Shown here: in pieces, positions 11,098-21,746 of the stretch
Numbering within the stretch: the first letter of the stretch is position 1
How the letters are laid out: every line of letters begins with the position of its first letter
Assembly: GCF_905220565.1 (NCBI RefSeq)
Contig: NC_059402.1
Span: 14,819,501 to 14,883,500, forward strand
Length of the DNA stretch: 64,000 nt
Reading direction: 5' to 3'
From: Melitaea cinxia
Taxonomy: Eukaryota; Arthropoda; Insecta; Lepidoptera; Nymphalidae
Notes under the pieces: model-generated
The model's input: only the letters and a program-made list of their open reading frames with translations
What the model was told of the DNA's origin: nothing
Databases searched by the model: none
Program-made: the position numbers and the translations under genes

Positions 11098-11513
11098 TAA
11101 AAATAAATAAATAAATATAACTTCCACACACGGTCGTCTGTTACTAAAGAAAGCAACTTAATGTTTGTGTTATAACTAACAGCCGACTGATAAGGTAAAT
11201 ATTTATATTTCATTTAAAATATACATAGAAATCCCTACTAATATTATAAATTTGAATGTAAGTTTGTTTGTTACGCTTTCACGCGAAAACTACTTAACCG
11301 ATCATTATGAAACTTTGTACACATCTTTTTGGAGGTATTAGAAGTAACATAGGATACTTTTTATTTAAAAAAAACAATGCGAGCGAAACCGCGGGTAACC
11401 GCTAGTAATATATAAATACAAATATTATAACCAGACTCAGGTGGGAATCGAACCCGCAACCCGCGGAACAGAAGGCATGGGTCACTACAAACTGCGCCAA
11501 CGGGTTAGTCGAA
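11098..11513 (-). mobile_element. SINE-B split by a Helitron insertion
   Basis: The 3' half (11098-11231) and the tRNA-related 5' half (11406-11513, B-box GGTTCGATTCCCA in minus orientation as GGGAATCGAACC) together match SINE-B copies at 32.75 and 43.47 kb. They are interrupted exactly by the Helitron at 11232-11405, so the SINE is older. Confidence 0.75.
11232..11405 (+). mobile_element. Short Helitron-like element nested in SINE-B
   Basis: It starts TCCCTACTAATATTATAAAT after an A and ends GCGAAACCGCGGGT followed by AACCGCTAG and T. At 174 bp it is a typical internally deleted non-autonomous copy. It contains ACCGATCATTATGAAAC, a variant of the motif shared with other Helitrons. Confidence 0.8.
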
Positions 11514-11547
11514 AAAAATACTGGTCATGATATAAAGTGGCCTAAGT

Positions 11548-11815
11548 AATTTTTTTTTTCAACTAGAATAAGCATATGGTTCACCTGATAGTTAGCGATT
11601 ACTGTAGCTTATGTCTACAACACCAGAATCGTGACACGAAATCCCCCCCAGGGGCTCTGGTCACCTTACTCACCAACAGTAATACAACACTGCTTGAAAA
11701 CAGTATTATTTAGCTGTAATCTTCTATAAGGTCGAGGTACTACTACCCAAGTCGGGCTGCTCCATATTTTGAGCAGGAAAGTTCCTGCTGTGCCCCACCT
11801 CAGTTAAACCTTTAT
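11548..11815 (-). mobile_element. LINE 3' end (Jockey/CR1-like UTR)
   Basis: Minus-strand reading gives GGTGAGTAAGGTGACCAGAG, then CCCTGGGGGG, then ATCAGGTGAACCATATGCTT and a poly(A)-like end. The same tail occurs at 62455-62580, and its last part at about 28780-28815. No coding part is retained. Confidence 0.65.
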
Positions 11816-12202
11816 GCCTTTATGCTAACGCTTTGACTGTTTAAATCTAAATTAACGCTTTTTTTCTATATCAAAAATTACTTTTTCACTTAATATCAAC
11901 AGTCGTTTTAATAGAAATTCGACTTTAAACAATTATTAAAGTATACCAGCTAAGTTACGATCTCTACACGTTTGCTTAAAGAGTAGTGATTATACGGCCT
12001 AGGTGGCCATATAAAATGAAAACTATAATAAGTTAGACCTTCAGAAATTTCCGAGTACACAGTATTTAATATATAAAAAGACAAACTTGATTAATTGCAA
12101 GAAGAATTTTTTTACAAACAGCCTAATATATTATTCATTAACATATAATCAATATAATATATAATTTGTTACAAAAATTGTATGAAACTATTAATCATCA
12201 CT

Positions 12203-12527
12203 TCAGCCTAATATAGCCCCCTGCTGGACATAGGCCTGCCTCCACAAGTTCGCGCCAAAAATGGAGTGAACTCGTGTATTTTGCCCACAGTCATCACGCT
12301 GGGCAGGCGGGTTGGTGATCGCAGGGCTGGCTTTGTCGCACCGAAGACGCTGCTGCCCGTCTTCGGCCTGTGTATTTCAAACCGAGCAGTTAGATGGTTA
12401 TCCCGCCATCGGTCGGCTTTATAAGTTCCAAGGCAGTAATGGAATTGTGTTATCCCATAGTCGCTTCTTACGACACCCACGGGAAGAGAGGAGGTGGCTA
12501 TATTCTTAATTCCGTAACCACACAGCA
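12203..12527 (-). mobile_element. Family S element, essentially full length
   Basis: It is flanked by a perfect 13-bp duplication ATTAATCATCACT (12190-12202 and 12528-12540). On the minus strand the head (GTGTGGTTACGGAATTAAG ... CTCTTCCCGTGGGTGTCGTAAG) aligns with the 5' end of the LINE at 194-4073. The middle holds the hairpin CCGAAGACG/CGTCTTCGG. The tail contains GTCCAGCAG.GGGG and a GATGATTAAT end. Confidence 0.87.
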
Positions 12528-12544
12528 ATTAATCATCACTACAT

Positions 12545-12732
12545 AGAAAAAACAAAGTCACTTCCCGCTGCCTGTATGCGTAGATCTTTAAAATAACTCA
12601 GCTGATTTTGATACGGTTTGCCTTAGTAAAAAGAATGATTACAGAGAAAGGTTTATATTATGTATAATGCATAATATAGTAGAGGAACAGTGATAGTATT
12701 TGCAACTGCGCGAAGCCGGAACGATGCGCTAA
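12545..12732 (+). mobile_element. Diverged Helitron-like element
   Basis: It contains ACAAAGTCACTTCCCGCTGC and GCGTAGATCTTTAAAATAAC, matching the copy at 25990-26244, and ends CGCGAAGCCGGAACGATGCG followed by CTAAT. CTAAT satisfies the CTRRT rule. The 5' boundary is approximate. Confidence 0.6.
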
Positions 12733-13310
12733 TTATGGTATATTATAATTTGATTGCCTCTTTTCTGTAATATACAACAATATCGACACCAGCAATTTAT
12801 ACTAAGCTAACTTATAAAAGTGAACGTTACAATAGAGGCTTATAAAGGGGAAAGCGTGATTGATACCTTTTACATTTATTAAGAAACTTATTTGAAGTTT
12901 GGTATCTTTAATAGTTAATTTATTCATTGCAATTTCACAATTTTTTTTATTACATATAAAAACACATTTTATCAAGTTCGCATTAAAAAAAACCAACTTA
13001 TCGAAAATTCGAGTTTGCGTAGTATAAATTGTTAGTGTCGATATGAAAGACCAAGTTCACAATATAAGCAGTTAAACATTATTCATATTAACGTGTTCAC
13101 GTACGAAGTAATTTTGTTATTGAGTTTAGAAGGATTATTGAAATACTTCACTTTGACATGAATGGATTATTTTCAAATTAATATTAAATTAGCCAACGGA
13201 AATTGACGACGCAGTGTGAATAGAATTGGCCTCGATCTAACATTTTGTATATGAATAATTAAGGATATTGTAAATTAGTTATTTGTTATTTATATTATTT
13301 TTAATATGTA
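12733..13310. other. AT-rich stretch without recognised feature
   Basis: Only short AT-rich frames, no repeat termini. Confidence 0.45.
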
Positions 13311-13525
13311 CGATTTTATTTTTGTGTTACCCACACATTAGGAATTCTAAACATTTTTGAATATCATATCAAAAATTGACCGCTCCAGCGGGATTCGAAC
13401 CCGCGTCTCCGACTGACCGTGTCGGCGCTCTAGCCAATTAAGCTATGGAACGATATACCCGCTAGAGCGAAATCTTTGATATGATGATTTTTATTTTCGG
13501 TTTAAGCGAACCGTGGCGTATATTA
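13311..13525 (-). mobile_element. tRNA-containing foldback cassette, copy 1
   Basis: The tRNA-like sequence sits between inverted arms. On the plus strand ATCATATCAAA (13365-13375 region) is mirrored by TTTGATATGAT near 13476-13486. Closer in, CGCTCCAGCGGG (13381-13392, part of the tRNA) is mirrored by CCCGCTAGAGCG (13458-13469). Outer flanks GTGTTACCCACACATTAGGA and CGGTTTAAGCGAACCG also recur with the other two copies, so the mobile unit is larger than the tRNA. Confidence 0.75.
13380..13452 (-). tRNA. tRNA-like gene, apparent anticodon GGT (Thr-type), repeat-borne
   Basis: It folds into a full cloverleaf: acceptor CGTTCCA/TGGAGCG (7 bp with one G-T), D arm GCTT...GAGC, anticodon stem CCGAC/GTCGG with loop ACGGTCA, variable AGAC, T arm GCGGG-TTCGAAT-CCCGC, discriminator G. 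The central loop triplet is GGT and position 33 is C instead of the near-universal T, so decoding function is doubtful. Eukaryotes normally read ACC with an AGT-anticodon tRNA. It is probably a pseudo-tRNA or pol III promoter carried by the repeat. Confidence 0.6.
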
Positions 13526-13837
13526 TTTTTGTTATTTTTTTTTATAATTTGAGAACTGCTTACAAGTATTTATCATTATGTTGTACTTGTATAATTATGT
13601 ATGCAAAAGGCTGTCTTAAATTTAAAATTTTGTAACGTTATTGATTTCGTGCCGTGTCATTAATGAGAGTTTTTTTGAAATTCATTCCCTCCAAAGTTCG
13701 AAATCTAAATAATATATATACTAGCATAATTAAAATTTTTAGATGATGAAAATTCTCTCGTTATACAACTTTTCATGTAGTTAACAAAGTAATGTGACGT
13801 TTTAATAAGCTTATCTGACTGTTTGTTATATTGTTAA

Positions 13838-13992
13838 TTAGTTGATCCAGCAAACGTTTTGCCATATATTAACCCCCTTACCCCCCCCCCCCCCCCCGTA
13901 ACTTCGGGGTATGAAAAGTAGATGTTGGCCAATTCTCAGACATACCCGATATGCACACAAAATTTCATAAAAATCGGACCAGCCATTTCGGA

Positions 13993-14029
<37 letters not shown>
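13838..14029 (-). mobile_element. Helitron-like element with C17 tract and (AT)n end
   Basis: The 3' end on the minus strand is GCTGGATCAACTAA, diverged from the GGGTCAGCTAG terminus of the copies at 35.5 and 62.0 kb. The C-rich internal segment has expanded to 17 C (13881-13897). The 5' end is replaced by an (AT)n tract (about 13995-14028). Confidence 0.6.
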
Positions 14030-14031
<2 letters not shown>

Positions 14032-15887
14032 TTCATTTATATATGAATGTTTGTCTGTTTGTCCTTTATAGAATTATAAACTAAAAACAAACAAGACAAC
14101 AACACAAAAAAAACGTAGCAACGCGCGCCTGGTACCTACATGTAGTAGGATATAAAAGTTTGTATAAATATTTGCAATATGTAAATATTAATGAATTAAA
14201 TATGTCATTCGCCGCTAATTGTTTATAAATACCACGTGTGCATCTTTTGAATTTTATCCTTCAAAGAAGTAAAATATTTAAAATTTTTTTTTTTTTTAGT
14301 ATTATATTAGCTAAATACTAATAATACATGAATAAAAATCATATAATTATAAAATTTAATAATCTTAGTTCTAAAAACACGATTTCCATGATAAATCGTA
14401 GTGTAAGATATAACACACAGAATTATCATTAAAATTAGTTCAAGTTCACGGGGAATAGCTAGTTTGATTAAAAGTGCCACTAGGGTACTGTAAGATTAAT
14501 GTCCTATTAATGAACAAAAATACTTTACTAAGGAGGAGAAAGATTGGTGTTTAATATGCCAAATTACTGAGCTGCGGATTGGTGATGATACGAGATGTGA
14601 AATTTTAGTATAAAATACAGATTTATTCTAAGTATTTTATTTTGTAAAGCTTGAGATGTATTTATATATATATATTTTTTTTGTTCTTGAAATGTTGTAA
14701 TATAATCTATATGCCATCGTGTGACCTTTCTTTTTTGAATGTGTACATATGTAGTACCTAATGAGCCTGAATTTTATTTAATTAGTATGTAATCATTTAA
14801 ATGCGTTAAATCGATTACGGAAGTATTGAAACTGGAAGCAAGAGAATCATGCAAAGCAAAAATGTGTGCATGATTAATTCATCCCTGTCCCAATCCGAAC
14901 GTACAAATTTAAAGTATACAAATTATCGCTTTGTCCTTGGTTATATACACTTTCAAACATAAAGCAAAAAACATATTAAAATAGAACACACCGAATTCCG
15001 CGCCAAACACTCAAAAAAACTGGAACCTTCACCCACATTCCAAATTTAATTTTTAATAAAAAAAAGTCATTTCTTAATTTAAATAATACTTTTAAATACT
15101 ATTATTATCTATTTTTTTTAAATGAGGGCAAAGATAACCAGTATTTTGTACTTTTTTTTATATTTACACTTACTGTAGTGCGCGCGCCTAACACACCGCT
15201 ACTACTCTTCCGAATCATCTCATCATTCGTTCGCTGCATCTAAAAAAAGATTGAACACTCACACGACAATTTCGTGAGCGTAGGTGTCAAGTGCCATAAT
15301 TTTTTTATAGAACCGATAAATTGCAAAGTTATTTTAAATATAATTAAATATTCGTAATGATACGTTCAGAATTAATTTTTAAAATACAAAACTACAAAGC
15401 TTTTGGATTTATTGAACTTCGATTATGATAACAAGTGCAAATTACCAAACCAATTTTAAAAATGTCGTTTCATTTATTAGCCAATGTATTGAGGAAGGTT
15501 AAAAACCCACGCATATTATCATAGAGCGGTATAAATAGCTAGAATATACAATTTTCAAGTGACTAAAATTGATTATTGTCAAACCGAATTATTTTTTGTC
15601 TTGAAACCACTATTATGTAAAATGCAAATTAAACTGAATTGTTTCTTATTAGCCGCTTTACTGGGAGTATCTAAAGCAATTTGGAATTTCCTGATGTCAG
15701 TAACAGTTTAAAACAAAATAAGAATTGCTTTACGTAAAATTCTTTAAAAGTGCCAGCTATTTGAGTACTCGTTGCCTTTAGTAACCAGAGAAGGAATGCG
15801 ATGGTATTTGAAAGCAATTGTTACATTAAATTTGGTAAGTACGATATCTGTCATATCAGTAAATTACTAATATTTTAAAATACTTTT
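14030..15887. other. AT-rich stretch without recognised gene
   Basis: No protein-like ORF or named repeat end. A sequence GGGAATAGCTAGT near 14451-14463 resembles a Helitron 3' end, but no matching body was found. A locally GC-rich patch at 15175-15290 (CGCGCGCCTAACACACC) has no assignment. Confidence 0.4.
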
Positions 15888-16025
15888 CATCATTAATCAT
15901 CACTACAGCCTATTGCAGGCAACTGCTGGACAAAAGCCTCCACAAGTTCTCGCCAAAAATCACGTGAACCCATGTGTGTTGCCCATAGTCACCACGCTGG
16001 GCAGACGAGTTGGTGACCGACGCGC
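15888..16025 (-). mobile_element. Family S element, strongly 5'-truncated
   Basis: It has the tail half only, flanked by an 8-bp duplication ATACTTTT (15880-15887 and 16026-16033). It ends at the GGTCACCAACTCGTCTGCC region, upstream of which the family would continue. This is the expected product of incomplete reverse transcription. Confidence 0.78.
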
Positions 16026-16369
16026 ATACTTTTAGTCAAGTATAATTTTTCAATTCAAATAGTTTATGGATTAATACGGATAAATGCAGTCAATAACTGA
16101 AACATAACGATGATACGAAACCGGATAGATTATTGCTGATTCTCTAAAAAAGCAACATGTTTTGCTAGGTGGTATTTTTGTCGACATACTTGTATTTATC
16201 AAGGTGACCTTTAGTCTAGAAAAAGCCGCTTAAGATGCTGCTTACTTGGATATATGATCCAAGTATTTGCCATTTATACCAAATAGTAGAACTTTGTGGC
16301 CTTTGAATGACAACGCAAAAAACAGTAATACGAAATTTAACCCAACGACTATAGGTCGTCACTGGTGAC

Positions 16370-16460
16370 GAGATTTCTATTTCATTGCCCGGAGAGTCGA
16401 CAACGGGATTCAACCAGGAAATATTGCTAGCATTCTTACCACTATTCTAACTTGGGAAAA
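16370..16460 (-). mobile_element. Possible tRNA-derived SINE fragment
   Basis: The minus strand shows AATAGTGGTAAGAATGCTAG and GGTTGAATCCCGT, an A-box and B-box at tRNA-like spacing. The body does not match SINE-A or SINE-B. Low certainty. Confidence 0.3.
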
Positions 16461-16590
16461 ATTTATACTAAAATTACAAGTAAATAATATATATTTTTTT
16501 AAGTTTTGTGATATAAAATAAAAGGGCTAAAATTAAAAACGAAATTGCAGACAAAAATAGAAAACACAATGCAATTTGCTTCTGAAAATT

Positions 16591-17158
16591 CCTCCCCATT
16601 GTACCTCCTTCTACTCCAATTCATTTACTGTTAATGCTGCCCGTCTGTGGAACTCTCTTCCGCTTTCAATAAAACAAGCTCCAACACAAGCTTGCTTCAA
16701 GCAACGCCTTAAAAAGCATTATATGTCGCTCATTAAGTCATAACTGTCGCGATTTGTAGTTTACTTTAAGTGTACATATATGTATATATTTATATGTGTA
16801 TATGTATATATGTATATATTTTTATATGTGTATGTATGTATGTGTGTGTGTATGTTTATGTGTGTGTATATGTATATTATATAGTATACACTAAAATATT
16901 TACTTATTTATATGTTTTTTTTCTTTAATAATTATGTAAGTCTATCATATCGTAGTTTTTTATCTATTTATTATTGATTTTTCCTCCTTAATTTGTGCAC
17001 ACTTCTAACCGCTGCTACTGTATCGTGTCCAGTTCCCAAAGGTTATCTGGAAGAAATCGCTATTTAGCGATAAGATCGCCTTTGTACATCTTGTATTGTA
17101 TCTTTCTTTATATGTGTCTGTATTTTGGTGTACATTAAGAATAAATAAATAAATAAAA
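16591..17158 (+). mobile_element. 5'-truncated Jockey/CR1-like LINE 3' end
   Basis: It opens with about 50 codons of the reverse transcriptase C-terminus (FYSNSFTVNAARLWNSLPL ... FKQRLKKHYMSLIKS, stop TAA at 16741-16743). The WNSLP and FKxRLKxHY pattern is typical of this superfamily. The UTR includes TG/TA microsatellite (about 16770-16880), the stem-loop-like GGAAGAAATCGCTATTTAGCG and a (AAAT)n end at about 17140-17158. The same UTR module recurs in minus orientation near 48.6 and 21.73 kb. Confidence 0.72.
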
Positions 17159-17944
17159 TGCAAATAGTACCAGTTTAGTAACAAATTTCGGAGATTTGTC
17201 AAATCCCCTCTTTGGTTGTTATGCTAGGAATTGCTTCATTTTTTATGCAATCGCGTCTAAATTACTGCTTCTGCTTTTCCAGCCTTCATATAAGTTCAAA
17301 CAGGAAATTGTATTTTCCACATCGTAATTTTGCGTGATTGCGTAATATTTTTGAATTATAATTAAGTTACCTAAACTAATTTGTTTTAATAGACTTGTTA
17401 AATAAATAAATAAATTGATTTTTGCTATCTTTTCTACTTCGCCATAAAACTTAAAAAAAAAATAGTTTTACTTTTATTCTTTAAACAAAAAAAATCCTAT
17501 TTTATGGACTTCCTTTTTAATGTGTTGGCAAAAAAGCATCATTGTTAAGACATATGCCTATTATATATTAAGGATTTTTCAAACAATTGTGCTGGTCAAT
17601 GGCTTATTAGGTAAAAGTTTCGACCACCACCTTAAAAAACTGTTACTAGATTGTTGAATCAACGTTGGTACGCAGTAATAAGATTAATATTTCTTAACCT
17701 GATGCTTTGGTGGTGCGCTGGTGGTTTGGTTCACGTTCTAGGTTATAAGTAGACGCCAGCTTGTAGTCATTTGTATATTTCTAAATAGAGCTTTTTTCAA
17801 ATTTAAAAATAAAATAAAAAATAATATAATAATATAATAAAAAAATTAAATAAAAAAAGACAGTATCAATAAAGTAATTTCAACCTCATTGGTAAAATTA
17901 ATAAAAATTTAAAGAACATAGTAGAACAATAGAACATAGGGAAG
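17159..17944. other. AT-rich left flank of the truncated LINE
   Basis: A-rich tracts (17790-17850) and no recognised features. No endonuclease-coding sequence is present here, so the next LINE is 5'-truncated. Confidence 0.5.
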
Positions 17945-19810
17945 TGGATCTCATCGAGTGTCTCGGGAAGCTTCTAACTGCACTTCTTACATCTCGTCTA
18001 TCACAGTAGATGAGAAGATTATACATGATATTTTGATACGTCTTGATCCTGGTAAGACAGCGGGGCCCGATAATTTACCAACCTGCTTTCTAATCAATTG
18101 CTCTGCATTAATTTCAAAACCAATTGCATTATTATTTAAGCTTTCTCTTTCTCAATGCCGTGTCCCCGATATATGGAAACGGGCATATATCACTCCTGTC
18201 CACAAAAAAGGTTCCAAGTCTGAGGTATCAAATTACAGACCTATTTCTAAATTATGTATTATTGCAAAGGTTTTTGAGAAATTGATATATGGACAGACTT
18301 ACTCGGCTTTATGTCACTCCATCAGTCTTTCGCAACACGGCTTTATTAAGGGACGTTCAACGGTGTCTAATCTGGTCTTACTTGGTGACTACATTACTAA
18401 TGCTATGGATGATGGCTGTCAGGTGGACGTAGTTTATACCGATTATAGCAAAGCTTTTGACCGAATACCACATGAAATCCTTTTGGATAAGCTGGAAATG
18501 ATCGGTATCCACGGTGACTTGTTGCGTTGGTTTGCTTCCTATGTCGAAAATCGTTCTCAGGCAGTAGTTATTAATAATTATATCTCTAGTTGGGTTGAAA
18601 TCCCTAGTGGCGTGCCACAAGGCTCACTACTTGGCCCACTACTGTTCATTATCTTCGTGAACGACATCGAGAAGTGCTTAAAAACATCTAAACTTCTTTG
18701 CTTTGCTGACGACATGAAGATCTTCGCAAGGATACGCACATACGCTGACACCATCTTGTTGCAGGAAGATCTTAATCTACTCCAATCGTATTGTCTTAAA
18801 AATAAACTCGACCTGAATCCAGAAAAATGTACAGTAATGTCATTTAGTCGTAGAGTCAACACAATATCGTACGAATACTCACTCCAACAAAGGGTTCTTC
18901 GGCGGGTGTGTTCCATGCGTGATCTTGGTGTTACGCACGACTCCAAACTTCTGTTTGACAAACATGTTGACGGTATAGTGTCCAAAGCATCGAAAGCTCT
19001 GGGATTTTTAATTCGTAATACGCAAGATTTCGTTAATGCTAAGACGCTGAAGATATTATATTGTTCACTGGTCCGGAGTGGCTTAGAATATGCCTCACAA
19101 GTTTGGAGTCCGAGGTACTCTGTTTATATCGATAGGATCGAAAACATACAAAAAAGATTTTTAAAATACTTATGTTATCGTACTGGAGAAACATATAAGT
19201 CCGACCAATACGATCACATTTGTCGGAAGCACCATCTTCTACCGTTGGCATATCGTCGCAAAATAGCCGACACAGCATTCTGGATTAAAATCATTTCTAA
19301 TGATGTTGATTGCCCCGACCTTCTGTCTCTGTTACAGTTTAATGTTCCTACTGGTAATCTCAGAAATTTTAAACCTATACATGTGCCTTTGGCAAAAAGC
19401 AATTATAGGCAGAATTCATTTTTACTAAGAGCTGGTAAACACTTCAATGACTTGTGTATGACTATTGATTTCGATCTGTCCAATGTAAGTCATATCTCTG
19501 CAAGACGCAAGCTTTCCAACATCTATTTTGAACTAGAATAAAACCATCCTAGTATTATTATAAGTACATAAATATTTACTTAAATATTTACAAACAGTTA
19601 CATAAATATTTACTAATATAATGTGTATAAGTTGTTTCTATTGCAAGCTCAACATCTGCCTTAATTACTATTTTATGTCTATCTGTGTGAATTTGTAATT
19701 GGTTTCTTTAATTTTCTAATATGTATAAACTATAATTGTGTATTATCATAACTGTAAATTCACCTTAAATAAATAAATAAATAAATAAATAAAATAAATA
19801 AATAAATAAA
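17945..19810 (+). mobile_element. 5'-truncated Jockey-superfamily LINE with intact RT
   Basis: It starts inside the ORF near 17945, carries the complete reverse transcriptase and C-terminal region, a 225-bp 3' UTR (19542-19767) and a (TAAA)n tail (19768-19810). The endonuclease region is missing. The broken endonuclease/linker sequence at 62799-63779 could be from a related family but does not overlap, so this cannot be tested here. A weak candidate target duplication AACATA (17932 area and 19809 area) is not convincing. Confidence 0.82.
17958..19541 (+). CDS. LINE reverse transcriptase, 5'-truncated but open
   Basis: An RNA-directed DNA polymerase that would copy the LINE transcript at a nicked target. 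The 527-codon frame opens with GTG at 17958, and the upstream in-frame stop TAG lies at 17937-17939. No true start is present. Motifs: GKTAGPDNLP (32-41), NYRPIS (92-97), QHGFIKGRSTVSNL (126-139), VYTDYSKAFDRIP (159-171, motif A), GVPQGSLLGPLLF (218-230, motif B), CFADDMKIF (248-256, motif C with the catalytic Asp pair), and a DLGV segment (322-325). The C-terminal LxxAGKHFNDL region (about 490-500) precedes the stop. No internal stop or frameshift is seen, which implies recent insertion. The clade is Jockey/CR1-like (possibly Daphne-like), inferred from motif style. Confidence 0.85.
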   Translation: MSREASNCTSYISSITVDEKIIHDILIRLDPGKTAGPDNLPTCFLINCSALISKPIALLFKLSLSQCRVPDIWKRAYITPVHKKGSKSEVSNYRPISKLCIIAKVFEKLIYGQTYSALCHSISLSQHGFIKGRSTVSNLVLLGDYITNAMDDGCQVDVVYTDYSKAFDRIPHEILLDKLEMIGIHGDLLRWFASYVENRSQAVVINNYISSWVEIPSGVPQGSLLGPLLFIIFVNDIEKCLKTSKLLCFADDMKIFARIRTYADTILLQEDLNLLQSYCLKNKLDLNPEKCTVMSFSRRVNTISYEYSLQQRVLRRVCSMRDLGVTHDSKLLFDKHVDGIVSKASKALGFLIRNTQDFVNAKTLKILYCSLVRSGLEYASQVWSPRYSVYIDRIENIQKRFLKYLCYRTGETYKSDQYDHICRKHHLLPLAYRRKIADTAFWIKIISNDVDCPDLLSLLQFNVPTGNLRNFKPIHVPLAKSNYRQNSFLLRAGKHFNDLCMTIDFDLSNVSHISARRKLSNIYFELE

Positions 19811-20570
19811 CATATGTGTATCTCAGTGGGAACTCTTAACGGCGGTGCCATAAAACTTTTACAAGCACTTATTTAAATTTTATATCACGGCTGTAATGTG
19901 TGTCGGCACGTGCTTGGCATGAACCGCAGTGTGGGCAGATGGAGGTAAAGAAAACGCTAGGTACGGTACGTCCGAAACAGTAGCGGTTCTGTATAAAATA
20001 TAGTTTCAAGTAATTTCTCTGTATGTAAAAAAATATTCGCTTTATTTCTGAACATTTAAATTTCGAACGCGAGTCAGGCACGTCATCGGATCTTACACCT
20101 TCACGGCCCATTTATTATTTATGCGGTTAGTTATCTACAACGTCGGACAAGAAAAGCGAAATGATACTTAACGAAAAGTAAAAACTTCGAAAGTTCAATT
20201 AAGGAGGATCTAGTTAGTGTAATTTTATTTATGGTATAGTGTAAGGTATAAAGGAATAGATTTATAATCAAAGTCAGTAGAATCGATACGGAATTCTAAA
20301 ATATCCACGTCCAAATATTGTTATGATTCATTTACAAGCGTCTATCATATAAATGCATACAAGTCTAATGAGATGAAATTTTATCATTAAAATACAACAT
20401 TTTAATACGAAAAGCAGTCTTTATCGTGGTATATTATTGGCTATACGAAATTAAATGCTATAGTGTACAAATATAATTATTATTTAAATTTCTAACTGTA
20501 TGGTTTCGTTGAAAGACCTCTATAATAGTTACATTTAGTTTGTTTTAATTAATAATATATTCGTTTTTGT
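19811..20570. other. Right flank of the LINE, no recognised gene
   Basis: A locally GC-richer patch (19880-20110) gives an 80-residue minus-strand frame that I do not recognise. The rest is AT-rich. Confidence 0.4.
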
Positions 20571-20675
20571 TACCCGCCAACCCGTATTGGAGCAGCGTGG
20601 TGGATTAAGCTCTGATCCTACATGGGGAAAGAGGCCTATGCCCAGCAGTGGGATAATACAGGCTGAAGTATAGTT
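20571..20675 (+). mobile_element. SINE-A 3' end
   Basis: The last 105 bp of SINE-A: GTGGTGGATTAAGCTCTGAT, then GAGGCCTATGCCCAGCAGTG and GGCTGAAG. It is 5'-truncated. Confidence 0.8.
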
Positions 20676-21066
20676 TTAGTTTGTTTTATTCTATTACATA
20701 TACGTATGTGTATATATTAAGTTATAATTTATGTATTATAGTTTAAAAGGCATTTTATTACAATTTTTCGTATAATCCCGCTCAAAAAAATAATTAGATG
20801 TTTAAAAGTTAAATATTTATCCTTTCTTTATATTAGAATAAATTGATCATTAAATACATTTGTATAAAAATGTATAAATATAAATAAAAATGTAACTACA
20901 AAATATAAATATATATATTTATATTAATTTATTGATATTTTTGTCGACTTATCCCAGTTGAAACTATAGTCTGTAGAAGCCATTGACATTTGTATCTTCA
21001 CTATTACCATTCAATTTAGTTGTCTATCGCAACATCAAGAGCATCAGAAATGGTTTCAATACGATT

Positions 21067-21402
21067 CAGCCTGTAACATCCCATTGCTGGATTAAGGCCT
21101 CTTTCTATATATATATACGAGTAGGTGTAGAATCTGAGCTTAGTCTATTACTCTTCTACGGGTTAGCGGATAAATTCCCTACTTTGAGTAACGATCTGTA
21201 TCAGGTGTAAATGATAACAACAGAGACAGATAGCTTAACGTGCTCTCCGTGGCACGGTGGGGAGACCCACAAGAACTGCACCCATACCACAGCAAACATA
21301 TGTACGCCAATACAAATGTTTGTCATGTGCGGGAATCGAACCCGCAACCGCCAGTAAAACAGCCACAAACCAGTGCTGTGACCGTTGCGCTAACGCCTCG
21401 TT
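21067..21402 (-). mobile_element. SINE-A, near full length
   Basis: In minus orientation it has the A-box region (TAGCGCAACGGTCACAGC), B-box (GGGTTCGATTCCCGC), the body with GTGCTCTCC and CACCTGATACAGATCGTTAC, and the tail with CAGCAATGGGATGTTACAGG. A (TA)n/ACGAG patch near 21110 disrupts the tail. Confidence 0.85.
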
Positions 21403-21506
21403 ATATGATAACATAGCATTTATTACACAAAGTGAACCGCGAAGTAAATTATACCAGACTTTCAATTACTTATTTCAAGAATTTAATATTCTTGTAAATA
21501 ATAAAT

Positions 21507-21600
21507 TGTTTAATATTTTCATGTACCTACACACTTCAAAATTTAAATTGTAAAATATTAATAACATAAGTTTTATATTTCATTCGCATTTCTATTCCAA
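21507..21600 (+). repeat. Left half of a duplicated segment, interrupted
   Basis: It matches 34953-35045 (TTTAATATTTTCATGTAC ... CATTCGCATTTCTATTC). The right half continues at 24347 after about 2.75 kb of inserted repeats. Confidence 0.75.
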
Positions 21601-21604
21601 CACA

Positions 21605-21746
21605 CACACACATATATATATATAGATAGATAGATAGAATATACTTTAGTGTACACCACTCGGAGAAAAAAAAATTCCATGAAACAGTTATTTACACATA
21701 GAGATAGTAATGTACACAGGCGATCTTATCGCTTAGTAGCGATATA
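21605..21746 (-). mobile_element. LINE 3' UTR fragment
   Basis: The minus strand reads GCGATAAGATCGCCTGTGTACA after TCGCTACTAA, resembling the UTR module at 17050-17090. It then runs to a (TATC)n/(TA)n/(TG)n end at 21590-21640. No coding sequence. Confidence 0.55.

Noticed and set aside
12312..12509. Recurrent short ORFs reading LSHRRRCCPSSACVF and GYPAIGRLYKFQ (also near 9.53, 49.8, 57.84, 60.94 kb)
   Set aside because: They are antisense (or shifted) readings of family S elements; similarity among them reflects the repeat, not a protein.
14449..14463. Helitron 3' end (GGGAATAGCTAGT)
   Set aside because: No 5' TC end, hairpin or family body could be matched upstream.
17932..19815. AACATA as target duplication of the truncated LINE
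   Set aside because: Only six AT-rich bases, expected by chance.
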